The notes beneath the pieces were generated by a model. That model searched no databases. It was not told the DNA's origin and saw only the letters and a list, made by a program, of their open reading frames with translations. The position numbers were made by a program, and so were the translations under genes. From Caballeronia turbans (GTDB lineage Bacteria; Pseudomonadota; Gammaproteobacteria; Burkholderiales; Burkholderiaceae): DNA of 64,000 nt. Position 1 is the first letter of the stretch; every line of letters begins with the position of its first letter. Of the stretch, positions 8,762-17,088 are shown piece after piece. The DNA is taken from contig FCOD02000002.1 in NCBI GenBank assembly GCA_001544655.2, forward strand, positions 124,001-188,000. Reading direction: 5' to 3'.

Positions 8762-8964
8762 TGTCAGACCGTGCGCGATCCAAGCCCGGCGGGGCCTATG
8801 AGGGCACTCTCTACAGAGCCCACGATCGGCTGGCAAGCATGGCCAAACTGCGTGTGACCGCGGGCGTCTCGAGCTGCTTTCTTTGGTTACTTTCTTTGCA
8901 GCAGCAAAGAAAGTGACTGCCGCCCCGCACAGGGGCAGTGCTAATAGACCGACAAGAAAACAGG
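8762..8964 (-). repeat. Right arm of ~200-bp inverted repeat
   Basis: This is the reverse-complement partner of the arm at 8349-8550, with its own copy of the hairpin at 8890-8913. The arms differ by scattered substitutions and short indels, mainly in the distal part near the loop, so they are not a recent perfect duplication. The 211 bp between them (8551-8761) contain no gene I recognise. The whole palindrome separates the ABC permease from the DhaK gene and could fold into a very large stem in RNA or single-stranded DNA. Confidence 0.8.
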
Positions 8965-8970
8965 ATTCCA

Positions 8971-9024
8971 CGCAAACGCAAACGCAAACGCAAACGCAAA
9001 CGCAAGCGCAAGCGCAAGCGCAAA
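8971..9024 (+). repeat. Hexanucleotide tandem repeat, nine units
   Basis: Nine consecutive six-base units: five CGCAAA, three CGCAAG, one CGCAAA. They start a few bases after the inverted-repeat arm and end 31 bp before the DhaK start at 9056. Copy-number change by slippage would alter promoter or leader spacing rather than a reading frame, because the repeat is non-coding here. Confidence 0.9.
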
Positions 9025-9055
9025 CGAACCAACGAGACAAAGGAGCCACAAAACC

Positions 9056-10066
9056 ATGAAAAAGATCATCAACCAGCCCGAAAATTTCGTCGATGAAATC
9101 ATCGAATCACTACTACTTGCCCATCCGAAATGGATCAAACCGGCGACTGAAGACCACCGCGCGCTGGTCCGAGCCGACGCTCCAAAACCAGGCCGCGTAG
9201 GCATCATCACCGGCGGTGGCTCGGGCCACATGCCCGGCTTCCTCGGTTACGTCGGCGAGGGCCTGTGCGGCGGCGTAGCGGTCGGCAACGTATTCTCATC
9301 GCCATCATCGGAGCAGATCTTCGAAGCAACGAAAGCGGTCAACGGCGGCGCCGGCGTGCTCTATGTCTATGGCAACTACGGCGGCGACGTGCTCAACTTC
9401 GACCTCGCAGCGGACCTCGCGGACGCCGAAGGCATCGACATCAAAACGGTCGTGCTGACCGACGATGTCGCCTCCGCGCCGAAAGACCGCGCAGACGACC
9501 GCCGCGGCGTCGCGGGCATGGTGTTCGCCTTCAAATGCGCAGGCGCGGCGGCCGAACGCGGCGATTCGCTCGATGATGTCGCGCGCATCTGCGCCAAGGC
9601 CAACGCGAACTGCCGCACGATGGGCGTCGGCCTGTCCCCCACCATCCTGCCCGCCGCCGGCAAGCCCACATTCACGTTGCCCGAAGGCGAAATGGAGATC
9701 GGGATCGGCATACACGGCGAGCCGGGCACGCATCGCGGCAAGCTCGAATCCGCCGATGCCATCGCCGAGCGCATCACCCGGCAGATCGTCGATGATCTCG
9801 CCGCGCCGAAGGGTTCGCGCGTCGCGCTGCTCGTCAACGGCCTCGGCGCGACGCCGCTCGAAGAACTCTATCTGCTGTATCGACGTTGCGCGAAGCTCAT
9901 CGCCGACGAAGGGCTCAAGATCGCGCGCTCGTATGTCGGCGAATACGTGACGAGCCTCGAAATGGCGGGCGCATCGATCACGGTGATGCTGCTCGACGAC
10001 GAACTCGAAGCGCTGCTCGAAGCGCCCGCGCGTTCGCCGTTCTTCCGCGACGGCACCGAGTCCTGA
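9056..10066 (+). CDS. dhaK: DhaK-type dihydroxyacetone (or tetrulose) kinase subunit
   Basis: A 336-residue DhaK domain that binds the keto sugar covalently through a histidine. The loop GGGSGHMPGFLGYVGEG at residues 53-69 and the hemiaminal His H220 in GIGIHGEPG are present. YGNYGGDVLNFDLAADLA is the usual nucleating segment. The canonical loop in well-known DhaK reads GHEP, whereas this one reads GHMP. That variant makes erythrulose or another short ketose a possible substrate. ATG 9056 follows AAAGGAGCC. It pairs with the DhaL gene 11 bp downstream. The DHAP product would join that of the upstream aldolase. Confidence 0.87.
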   Translation: MKKIINQPENFVDEIIESLLLAHPKWIKPATEDHRALVRADAPKPGRVGIITGGGSGHMPGFLGYVGEGLCGGVAVGNVFSSPSSEQIFEATKAVNGGAGVLYVYGNYGGDVLNFDLAADLADAEGIDIKTVVLTDDVASAPKDRADDRRGVAGMVFAFKCAGAAAERGDSLDDVARICAKANANCRTMGVGLSPTILPAAGKPTFTLPEGEMEIGIGIHGEPGTHRGKLESADAIAERITRQIVDDLAAPKGSRVALLVNGLGATPLEELYLLYRRCAKLIADEGLKIARSYVGEYVTSLEMAGASITVMLLDDELEALLEAPARSPFFRDGTES

Positions 10067-10077
10067 AAGGAGCTGCG

Positions 10078-10704
10078 ATGAGCGTAACGAGCAAGGAACT
10101 GCGGGACATCCTCACGCGCGCACTGAACGCGCTTCCCGCACATGCCGACGAACTGCGCGATCTCGATGCCGCGCTCGGCGATGGCGATCTCGGGATCACG
10201 GTGCAGTCGGGATCGGCGGCGGTCGTGAAGGCACTGGGCGCGCTGCCCGAAGAGGCGACACTGAACGAAGTCATGCTTGCCGCCGCCAAGGCGTTTTCGA
10301 CGGCGAATCCATCGACGTTCGCCGCGCTCGTCGGCGGTGGCCTGCTCGCTGCCGCGAAGACGGTGAAGGACAAGGACGCGATCGGGCGCGACGAAGCGCT
10401 CGGAATCGGCCAGGCGGTGGCGGCGCGCATCATCGAGCGCGGCAAGAGTCAGGTCGGCGACAAGACCGTGCTCGATGCACTCGTGCCGAGTCTCGATGTG
10501 CTGGCCGCATCGCAAGGCAACGCGACGGACGCGCTCGACGCGATGATCGCGAAGGCCCGCGAGCAGGTCAGCGCGACCGCCACGATGCAATCGAAAAAGG
10601 GCCGCGCCGCGTGGGTGCAGGAGCGCAGCATCGGGCACGCGGACCCGGGCGCGACCGCTTACGTGAGGTTTCTCGAAGCGTTGAAGAACGCGCTTGCAGC
10701 ATGA
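10078..10704 (+). CDS. dhaL: DhaL-type kinase subunit (nucleotide-binding)
   Basis: A 208-residue DhaL domain that carries ADP/ATP and phosphorylates the ketose bound by DhaK. The Mg-nucleotide site LDAALGDGDLGITV is at about residues 25-38. KAFSTANPSTFAALVGGGLL and the late SIGHADPGATAYV segment complete the pattern. ATG 10078 is preceded by AAAGGAG. No DhaM or PTS EIIA gene is visible, so the pair is either ATP-dependent or uses a phosphotransfer protein encoded elsewhere. The gene ends 12 bp before the convergent MFS gene. A weak inverted repeat (GCATGAA/TTCATGC, 10699-10722) spans the two stop codons. Confidence 0.9.
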   Translation: MSVTSKELRDILTRALNALPAHADELRDLDAALGDGDLGITVQSGSAAVVKALGALPEEATLNEVMLAAAKAFSTANPSTFAALVGGGLLAAAKTVKDKDAIGRDEALGIGQAVAARIIERGKSQVGDKTVLDALVPSLDVLAASQGNATDALDAMIAKAREQVSATATMQSKKGRAAWVQERSIGHADPGATAYVRFLEALKNALAA

Positions 10705-10716
10705 ATGCGGCGACGT

Positions 10717-12210
10717 TCATGCGCGCTTCTTTTGCGGCACGACCTCGCGCTCGCGTTTGCCCGACCGAACGACCTTCAGCTTCTTGCGCGTGAGGGCGAG
10801 CGCTTCCGCTTTAGTCGCGACGCACGGCCCCGAGCCGAGCAACGGCTCGCGCGCCGTCTCGCGCAACGCGAGCACGGACACCGCGCCGATCACGGATGCC
10901 GCCATCAGGTAATACGCGGGCATCATCAGATTGCCCGTTGCATCGACGAGCCATGCCGTGACGAGCGGCGTCGTGCCGCCGAACAGGGACACGGACACAT
11001 TGAAGCCGATGGCGAGCGCGCCAAAACGAATGCGCGTCGGAAAGAGCGCGGGCAGCGCTGAAGGCATCACGCCCGTGAATGTCGAAAGGAGCGCGCCGAG
11101 TATCAGCAGCCCGAGAAACACCGGCAGCAGCGCGCCCGCGCGCACGAGCACAAGCGCGGGAATCGAGAGCGCGAAGAGCCCGATACAGCCGAACAGCATC
11201 ACCGGCTTGCGGCCGATCAGGTCGGAAAGGTGGCCCGCGAAGAGCGTCATCGGGATCATCAGCACCATCACGAGCAGCACGAGAAAGAGGCCATGCGTTT
11301 CGTCGAAATGCAGGGTGGCCGACAGAAAGCTCGGCAGGTACGACAGCGCCATATAGTCTGTGACATTGAAGATCAGCACGAGGCCGACGCATTGCATCAT
11401 CGGCTTGAACTGCTGCGAGAGAAGCTCGGCGAACGTTTGCTTCGGACGCGACCGTTCATGCGCCTCGCGTGTCTCGGCTTCCTTCCTGAACGCCGGCGTT
11501 TCTTCCAGTTTCATGCGGATATAGAGGCCCACGAGACCGAGCGGTCCCGCGATCATGAAGGGCACGCGCCATCCCCACGAGAGCAGAGCGTCGTGCGGGA
11601 GCAGCGCGGTCAGCAGTGCGACCGTGCCCGCGCCGAGAATATAGCCCGCGAGCGTGCCGACTTCGAGAAAGCTGCCGTAAAAGCCGCGCCGCGCATCGGT
11701 CGAGAACTCGGCGATGAACGTGGCCGCGCCGCCGTACTCGCCGCCCGTCGAGAAGCCCTGCACGAGACGCGCGACGAGCAGCAGCACGGGCGCGAGAATG
11801 CCGATCGAGTGATAGCTCGGAATCAGGCCGATGCAGAACGTGCCGACGGCCATCATGATCATCGTCATGGCGAGCACGCGCTGGCGGCCGATCCTGTCGC
11901 CGAGCGGGCCGAACACCATGCCGCCGATAGGCCGCACGAGAAAGGCGGCAGCGAACGTGCCGAAGGTCGCGATCAACTGCGCGGACGGACTGCTCGACGG
12001 AAAAAATACTTTGCCCAGCACGACGGCGATATAGCTATAGACGCCGAAGTCGAACCATTCCATCGCATTGCCGAGCGCCATCGCGCCGACGGCACGTTTG
12101 AGAAGCGCGTGATCGACGACGGTGATATCGCCCAGCGTGAGATTCGGCGACGATTTGCTGCGGGCATTACGCTCGTGCGAGGGGCTCAATTGTCTCACTC
12201 CAGTTTTCAA
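10717..12210 (-). CDS. MFS transporter, ProP-like (osmoprotectant/metabolite:H+ symporter)
   Basis: A 497-residue major facilitator protein with twelve predicted membrane segments. Family hallmarks are GNAMEWFDFGVYSYIAVVLG at the first helix, FGPLGDRIGRQRVL in loop 2-3, and QGFSTGGEYGGAATFIAEF in helix 4-5. The matching half repeat is GHLSDLIGRKPVMLFG. This places it in the metabolite:H+ symporter group with ProP (proline/betaine), but related members carry citrate, shikimate or alpha-ketoglutarate. It lacks the C-terminal coiled coil of E. coli ProP. Its tail is short and Lys/Arg-rich (KKLKVVRSGKRERE). It is convergent with dhaL and probably unrelated to it. An internal start near MALGNAMEW is unlikely because the N-terminal arm is common in Burkholderia homologues. 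Confidence 0.85.
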   Translation of the reverse strand: MKTGVRQLSPSHERNARSKSSPNLTLGDITVVDHALLKRAVGAMALGNAMEWFDFGVYSYIAVVLGKVFFPSSSPSAQLIATFGTFAAAFLVRPIGGMVFGPLGDRIGRQRVLAMTMIMMAVGTFCIGLIPSYHSIGILAPVLLLVARLVQGFSTGGEYGGAATFIAEFSTDARRGFYGSFLEVGTLAGYILGAGTVALLTALLPHDALLSWGWRVPFMIAGPLGLVGLYIRMKLEETPAFRKEAETREAHERSRPKQTFAELLSQQFKPMMQCVGLVLIFNVTDYMALSYLPSFLSATLHFDETHGLFLVLLVMVLMIPMTLFAGHLSDLIGRKPVMLFGCIGLFALSIPALVLVRAGALLPVFLGLLILGALLSTFTGVMPSALPALFPTRIRFGALAIGFNVSVSLFGGTTPLVTAWLVDATGNLMMPAYYLMAASVIGAVSVLALRETAREPLLGSGPCVATKAEALALTRKKLKVVRSGKREREVVPQKKRA

Positions 12211-12507
12211 GGCGAACGCGTGCGGCTGCGTGTGTTCGCGCAGAAAGGCCGCCGATGAGGCGCGCGGCCCTCGGCATGATGGTTCTAGAGTGTGCGGATA
12301 GCGACGCGCCCATGCCTTCGCTCACGCGTCTCTGAATCGGCAGAAAGCGACACACGCACGCTCGTGTTGTCGGATCGCATCGCACAGGCATCGCGCAAGC
12401 GTTGGCCGCGATCCCACACCCGCGCGCTTCGACGATGCTCGCGCGCCACGCCGAGCCCCTTTGTTCACAGGCCTCTCAGAGAATCAGAGCGATGCGTCTA
12501 TCGTCAT
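12211..12507. other. Non-coding stretch between divergent genes
   Basis: About 300 bp between the start of the MFS gene (- strand) and the sigma54-like element. I see no frame with coding character, RNA gene or strong hairpin here. It should hold the promoter of the MFS gene, but I could not pick a convincing -35/-10 pair. Confidence 0.5.
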
Positions 12508-12524
12508 TGGCACAGGCCGTGCAA
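12508..12524 (+). promoter_or_regulatory. Sigma54-like -24/-12 promoter
   Basis: TGGCACAGGCCGTGCAA matches the sigma54 consensus TGGCAC-N5-TTGCA at all positions but the first T of TTGCA. The GG at 12509-12510 and the GC at 12521-12522 have the required 12-bp phasing. It lies about 100 bp upstream of the small exported-protein gene at 12623 and points toward it. I did not identify an enhancer site. Confidence 0.4.
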
Positions 12525-12622
12525 TGAATGAGGCGGGCGCGATGCTTCGGCACCATGATTCGATTCCGGCAAACGTGTCGATCGTCGCGCCTCTTTTTAT
12601 CGACACGTTCACGGGGATCGCC

Positions 12623-12889
12623 ATGAAAGCGAAGACCATTGCCGTTCTTATCGTCGCGAGCGCGGCGTCATTAGCTGTTCCCGCCTTCGCGGACGATTCA
12701 AGCACGGTCGCACCGGCATCGCACGCGCCGTCTGCCGTTCATGCGATGAGCGCGAAGCACGACACGCAAAACATGCGCGACATGCCGGATGCGGGCACCG
12801 GCGCAGTCGGCGGCGGCGATGCCTACAAGACGCAGTCGGGCAAGCGCGAAGAGCGCGACAGCATCGATGCCTGGCTTCGCGGAGGCTGA
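12623..12889 (+). CDS. Small exported protein of unknown function
   Basis: An 88-residue protein. Residues 1-23 (MKAKTIAVLIVASAASLAVP then AFA) form a clear Sec signal peptide with a probable cleavage after AFA. The mature part is ~65 residues, hydrophilic, rich in Ala, Ser, Gly and His/Met early on, with no Cys. It ends KREERDSIDAWLRGG. I know of no function. The frame is open further upstream, but ATG 12623 gives the signal peptide and has GGGG upstream. It is convergent with the DppA-like gene, stop to stop 14 bp apart. Confidence 0.7.
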   Translation: MKAKTIAVLIVASAASLAVPAFADDSSTVAPASHAPSAVHAMSAKHDTQNMRDMPDAGTGAVGGGDAYKTQSGKREERDSIDAWLRGG

Positions 12890-12903
12890 AAAAACCGCCG
12901 CAA

Positions 12904-14511
12904 TCAGTCGAGCGTGATCCCGTCGAAGCGATGCCCGCCGAGCGGGCTGATCAGATAGCCGTGCACGCGCTTCGATATCGGCTGAAAGATGTTGGCGTGC
13001 GCGAGCGGCGTGTACGGCACCTGATCCTTGAAGACCACCTGCGCTTCTTCATAGAGCTTCGTGCGCGCGTTCTGATCCGTGATGAGGCGCGCTTTTGCGA
13101 GCAGATCGTCGAACTGCCTGTTGCACCACTTCGCCATGTTGCTTCCGTGGACGGCGTCGCAGCCCAGCGTCGTGCCGAGCCAGTTGTCGGGATCGCCGTT
13201 GTCGCCGAGCCAGCCGTAGAGAATCGCGTCGTGCTCGCCGTTCGTTTTCGCGCGCTTGTTGTACTCGGCCCATTCGTACGTGACGATATTCGCCTTCACG
13301 CCGATCTTCGCCCAGTCCGATTGAATCAGTTGCGCCATCAGGCGCGCGTTCGGATTGTAGCCGCGCTGCACGGGCATCGCCCATAGCGTGATGGTGAAGC
13401 CGTTCGGAAAGCCCGCATCCTTCAGCAGTTCCTTCGCCTTCGCGGGATCGCGTGGCGCGTCCTTCAACGCCTTGTTATACGACCATTGCGAAGGCGGCAT
13501 CGGGTTCGTCGCGATGGTCGCGGCGCCTTCGTAGACGGTCTTGATGATCGCCTGCTTGTCGATGGCCATGTCGAGCGCGCGTCGCACGTTCGCGTTATCG
13601 AGCGGCTTGTGCGTCGTGTTGTAGCCCACATAGGCGACATTGAAGCCGACACCGGACAGCACCGTGAGCTTCGGGTCCTGCTTCGATGCGGCGATATCGG
13701 CGGGGCGCGGGAACGACGTCACCTGGCATTCGCCGCTCGATAACTTTTGCTGGCGCACGGCGGCATCCGGCGTGATCGAGAAGACGAGCTTCTCGATGTG
13801 CACATCCTTCCGGTTCCAGTACGTCGGATTCGCGTCATACCGGATCGTCGCGTCTTTCTGATAGTCGCGAAATACGAACGCGCCCGTGCCTACAGGCTTC
13901 TGATTGAGGTCTTCGGGCTTGCCCTGCTTCAGCAATTGTGCGGCATATTCCGCCGAAACGATCGACGCGAACTCCATTGCGATGTTGCGCACGAACACGA
14001 CGTCCGCGGTCTTGAGCGTGAAGCGCACGGTGTAATCGTCGAGCTTCTCGACGGACGCGATGTTCTTGTCGTAGCCGAGATCGGTCAGATACGGAAAGCT
14101 GACCGGATGCGCCTTCTGGAACGGATCGTTCGGATCGATCATGCGCTTGAACGTGAACACGACATCGTCCGCGTTGAAGTCGCGCGTGGGCTTGAAATAC
14201 GGTGTCGACTGGAATTTCACGCCGTGCCGGAGATGAAACGTGAAGGTCTTCGCATCCGGCGATTCCTCCCACTGCTCCGCGAGACCGGGCACGAGATCGA
14301 GCGTGCCGCGCCTGAATTCGACGAGTTGGTCATAGACGGCGTGAGCGCCCGCATCGAAGTCCGTGCTGGTCGTGTACTGCGCGGAATCGAAGCCGGCGGG
14401 ACTGCCTTCGGAGCAGAACACGAGCGTCTTGCTCGCGGCCGATGCAGTCTGCGCGGTGATTGCAAGCGCGGCGGAAAGAGAAACAACAAGGAAACGTCGT
14501 GAAAGAAGCAT
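12904..14511 (-). CDS. Peptide-type ABC transporter substrate-binding protein (DppA-like)
   Basis: A 535-residue SBP_bac_5 family periplasmic protein. The signal peptide is MLLSRRFLVVSLSAALAITA ending TASA. The mature start SKTLVFCSEGSPAGFD and the segments WEESPDAKTFTFHLRHGVKF, NADDVVFTFKRM and NVRRALDMAIDKQAII closely follow dipeptide-binding proteins. ATG 14511 was chosen because it starts the signal peptide, although the frame is open farther upstream. No dppBCDF genes are near, so this is an orphan binding protein. It could be read through from the CoA-ligase gene 85 bp upstream on the same strand, but no functional link to aminobenzoate is evident. Confidence 0.87.
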   Translation of the reverse strand: MLLSRRFLVVSLSAALAITAQTASAASKTLVFCSEGSPAGFDSAQYTTSTDFDAGAHAVYDQLVEFRRGTLDLVPGLAEQWEESPDAKTFTFHLRHGVKFQSTPYFKPTRDFNADDVVFTFKRMIDPNDPFQKAHPVSFPYLTDLGYDKNIASVEKLDDYTVRFTLKTADVVFVRNIAMEFASIVSAEYAAQLLKQGKPEDLNQKPVGTGAFVFRDYQKDATIRYDANPTYWNRKDVHIEKLVFSITPDAAVRQQKLSSGECQVTSFPRPADIAASKQDPKLTVLSGVGFNVAYVGYNTTHKPLDNANVRRALDMAIDKQAIIKTVYEGAATIATNPMPPSQWSYNKALKDAPRDPAKAKELLKDAGFPNGFTITLWAMPVQRGYNPNARLMAQLIQSDWAKIGVKANIVTYEWAEYNKRAKTNGEHDAILYGWLGDNGDPDNWLGTTLGCDAVHGSNMAKWCNRQFDDLLAKARLITDQNARTKLYEEAQVVFKDQVPYTPLAHANIFQPISKRVHGYLISPLGGHRFDGITLD

Positions 14512-14596
14512 TTTTCTTGTTTGCTCGGAAGAGTGGGCGAGCCGCCTCACGGCGGGCATGACCCGTACTCTACCAAGCAAACGTCTTTCCTTCCCG

Positions 14597-16234
14597 CTAC
14601 ATCGAGCGCAGCGCGAAGCGCTTGAGCTTGCCCGTTTCGGTGCGCGGCAAGGCATCGAGGAAGGCCACGATGCGCGGATATTTGTAAGGCGCGACATTGC
14701 GCTTCACGAAGTCCTGCAATTCGGCGATGAGCGCATCATCGGCCGTGAAGCCGGGATTGAGCACGACGAATGCCTTCACCACTTGCCCGCGCGTTTGGTC
14801 GGGCACGCCGATCACGCCGCATTCCGCGACGGCCTCGTGCTGCATCAGCACGCTTTCCACTTCCGGCCCGGAAATGTTGTAGCCCGCCGATACGATCATG
14901 TCGTCGGCGCGCGCCTGATAGAACACGTAGCCGTCTTCATCGATCACGACGGAATCGCCCGGTAGATTCCAGCCGTCGCGCACGAACTTCGTCTGACGCT
15001 CGTCCGCGAGATAGCGGCAACCGGTTGGGCCGCGCACTGCGAGCTTGCCGATCGTGCCGGCCGGCACCGGCTGCATCGCATCGTCGACGGCCTGCACGGC
15101 ATAGCCCGGCACCGCGCGTCCGATAGCGTGCTCGCGCACGTCCGCGCCCGCCGACGAAACGAAGATGTGGATCATCTCGGTCCCGCCGATGCCGTCGATC
15201 ATCTCGATGCCGCTCGCTTCGCGCCATAGCACGCGTGTCGAATCGGGCAAGGCTTCGCCCGCGGACACGGTCTTCTTCAGGCTTCGTACGTCGAAGCCCG
15301 CGATGAGCGGCGCCATCTGCCGATAGAAGGTCGGCGCGGTGAACATGATCGTCGCGCGAAAACGTTCGACGGTTCGCAGCAGCGTTTCGGGCGTGAGCTT
15401 TTCGAGCAGTACCGTCGATGCGCCCACACGCAGCGGAAAGCAGAGCAGGCCGCCGAGACCGAACGTGAACGCGAGCGGCGGCGTGCCGCAGAACACATCA
15501 TCGGATGCCGGCTTGAGGATGTGTCGCGGGAACAGATCGCACATGGCTAGCACGTCGCGATGAAAGTGCATGCAGCCTTTCGGCGCGCCCGTCGTGCCGC
15601 TCGTGAACGCGATGAGACACACGTCGTCGGCGGCGGTGTCGCACGCATCGAAATGATCGGGCTTCGTCGCCGCGAGCGATTCGAGCGAGCCGGGTGCGTC
15701 GTCATGGAACATGAGAACCTGCGCAAGCGCTTCGCAATGGAACGCGTCGCCCGGCGTCTCGCAGCGTTTCAGTTCTTCCGTCAGGCGCACATCGCATAGC
15801 GCCGCTGAAATGCGCGCCTTGTCGATGATCTGCTTGAGCTCCTTCGCGCGCAGGAGTGGCATGGTCGGCACGACGACGAGACCCGCCTTCAACGCCGCGA
15901 AGAACGCGACCGCCATCTGCAAGGTATTCGGCCCGCGCAGCAGAACGCGGTTGCCCGGACGCAAGCCCATCTCATCGACGAGCACATGCGCGCTGCGATT
16001 CACGAGCGCGCGCAACTCGCGATAACTCGTCGCACGAGGCTCGCCGTTCACATCGGACCAGATTGCGGGGCGATCGCCATGTCCGCGTTCGATTGCGCGA
16101 TCGAGCAACTCGGTCGCGCAATTGATGCGCGCGGGATAGGCGACATCCGCGTTGTCGAGCATGAACACCGGCCATTGTTCCTGTGGCGGCAGATGATCGC
16201 GCGCGAATGTATCGACGTGTGCTGACCGTTCCAT
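14597..16234 (-). CDS. 2-aminobenzoate-CoA ligase (benzoate-CoA ligase family)
   Basis: A 545-residue AMP-forming acyl-CoA synthetase. The ATP-binding loop TSGTTGAPKG is at residues 211-220. The A5 motif DGIGGTEMIHIF, the hinge region RADDMIVSAGYNISGPEVE and the catalytic Lys K536 in RTETGKLKR are all present. The layout matches aryl-CoA ligases of the benzoate/2-aminobenzoate branch. In this operon it should activate anthranilate to 2-aminobenzoyl-CoA. Substrate choice is inferred from the co-encoded monooxygenase/reductase. It begins 12 bp after the RidA gene, with GGAGAG before ATG. Confidence 0.87.
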   Translation of the reverse strand: MERSAHVDTFARDHLPPQEQWPVFMLDNADVAYPARINCATELLDRAIERGHGDRPAIWSDVNGEPRATSYRELRALVNRSAHVLVDEMGLRPGNRVLLRGPNTLQMAVAFFAALKAGLVVVPTMPLLRAKELKQIIDKARISAALCDVRLTEELKRCETPGDAFHCEALAQVLMFHDDAPGSLESLAATKPDHFDACDTAADDVCLIAFTSGTTGAPKGCMHFHRDVLAMCDLFPRHILKPASDDVFCGTPPLAFTFGLGGLLCFPLRVGASTVLLEKLTPETLLRTVERFRATIMFTAPTFYRQMAPLIAGFDVRSLKKTVSAGEALPDSTRVLWREASGIEMIDGIGGTEMIHIFVSSAGADVREHAIGRAVPGYAVQAVDDAMQPVPAGTIGKLAVRGPTGCRYLADERQTKFVRDGWNLPGDSVVIDEDGYVFYQARADDMIVSAGYNISGPEVESVLMQHEAVAECGVIGVPDQTRGQVVKAFVVLNPGFTADDALIAELQDFVKRNVAPYKYPRIVAFLDALPRTETGKLKRFALRSM

Positions 16235-16246
16235 CGTGCTCTCCGC

Positions 16247-16642
16247 TTAATCGGGAATAACCGCCGTGGCTTCGATTTCCACCAGTGCTTCGTCTTCGAT
16301 GAGCGCGACGACCTGCACCGCGCTCATCGCGATATCGTAGTCGCCGATCAGCTCGCGAAACGCCGCGCCGATTTCCTTCGCCGCCGCGAGATACGCGCGT
16401 TTGTCCGTCACGTACCACGTCATGCGCACGAGGTGCTCGGGCTTGCCGCCTGCTTCGCGCAGAATCGCCACGACGTTGCGCAGCGCCTGGGTGGCCTGCG
16501 CGCCGAACTCGTGATTCACGAAGCGCGCCTGTTCGTCCCAGCCGATCTGTCCGGCGATATACACCTGCGTGCCGCGCACCGCGACGCCGTTCGCGTAGCC
16601 GCGCGGCTTGAGCCAGCCCGAAGGCAGAAGCGTCTTTTTCAT
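16247..16642 (-). CDS. RidA/YjgF-family enamine/imine deaminase
   Basis: A 131-residue RidA-like protein. Its core is VYIAGQIGWDEQARFV, ATQALRNVVAILREAGGK, HLVRMTWYVTDKRAYL and a C-terminal ALVEIEATAVIPD with the strand-end Glu. RidA proteins hydrolyse enamines/imines to ketones and ammonia. That fits a pathway whose dearomatised intermediate carries an amino group next to a double bond. ATG 16642 overlaps the thioesterase stop by 4 bp. The canonical Arg of RidA (in the R-x-x-V/C-x-V strand) appears as VRMTWYV here, so it is a divergent subgroup and activity should not be assumed. Confidence 0.83.
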   Translation of the reverse strand: MKKTLLPSGWLKPRGYANGVAVRGTQVYIAGQIGWDEQARFVNHEFGAQATQALRNVVAILREAGGKPEHLVRMTWYVTDKRAYLAAAKEIGAAFRELIGDYDIAMSAVQVVALIEDEALVEIEATAVIPD

Positions 16643-17088
16643 GAGCGTGTCTCCTCTTGCAATGCGCGGCTCGTGCCCGGCGCGAACCGTTCGATGGCGC
16701 GGGCGATGTCGCCGGGAATGTCGATCGAGCGGCCATCGTCGAGCGATGTCGTCACGAGAACCTGCTTCGCGCGAAAGCGCACTTCGCCATCGCAATGACC
16801 GACGATGTCGATGCGAATCGAGCGCTGTCCGACGGAATCGACAGCCAGCGTGAACGTCACCGTTTCACCCATGCGGCTCGGCCGCGAGAACTCGCAGTTG
16901 AGCTTGACGATGGGCAGCCCGACGCGACGCGCGGAGATCATCGCTGCATAGTCGATGCCGAGCGCGTCGTTGAACCAGTCCTCGACGAGCGCGTTCGTCA
17001 TCACGAGGTATTGCGGGAAATAGACGATGCCCGCCGGGTCGCAATGCGCGAAGCGGATGCGCATCGGCATATCGAAGGCTTGCGTCAT
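16639..17088 (-). CDS. Hotdog-fold acyl-CoA thioesterase, 4-hydroxybenzoyl-CoA type
   Basis: A 149-residue single hotdog domain. The catalytic region [16 protein letters not shown] near residue 12 contains the nucleophilic Asp used by Pseudomonas-type 4-hydroxybenzoyl-CoA thioesterases. The long helix follows ([17 protein letters not shown]). It probably recycles CoA from aromatic or dead-end thioesters of the anthranilate route. It overlaps the acyl-CoA dehydrogenase stop by 4 bp and the RidA start by 4 bp, so the three are translationally coupled. Confidence 0.87.
   Translation of the reverse strand: MTQAFDMPMRIRFAHCDPAGIVYFPQYLVMTNALVEDWFNDALGIDYAAMISARRVGLPIVKLNCEFSRPSRMGETVTFTLAVDSVGQRSIRIDIVGHCDGEVRFRAKQVLVTTSLDDGRSIDIPGDIARAIERFAPGTSRALQEETRS

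Noticed and set aside
8971-9024. Possible CRISPR-like array
   Set aside because: Units are 6 bp and contiguous without spacers; it is a simple tandem repeat.
8756-9049. Predicted small proteins in the inverted repeat (strings such as GAAVTFFAAAKKVTKES and a Cys/Val/Ala run through the hexamer)
   Set aside because: They are translations of repeat DNA; the Cys/Val run is only the hexamer read on the - strand.
10699-10722. Hairpin GCATGAA/TTCATGC as terminator between dhaL and the MFS gene
   Set aside because: Only 7 bp with a 10-base loop and no U-tract; too weak to call as a separate terminator.
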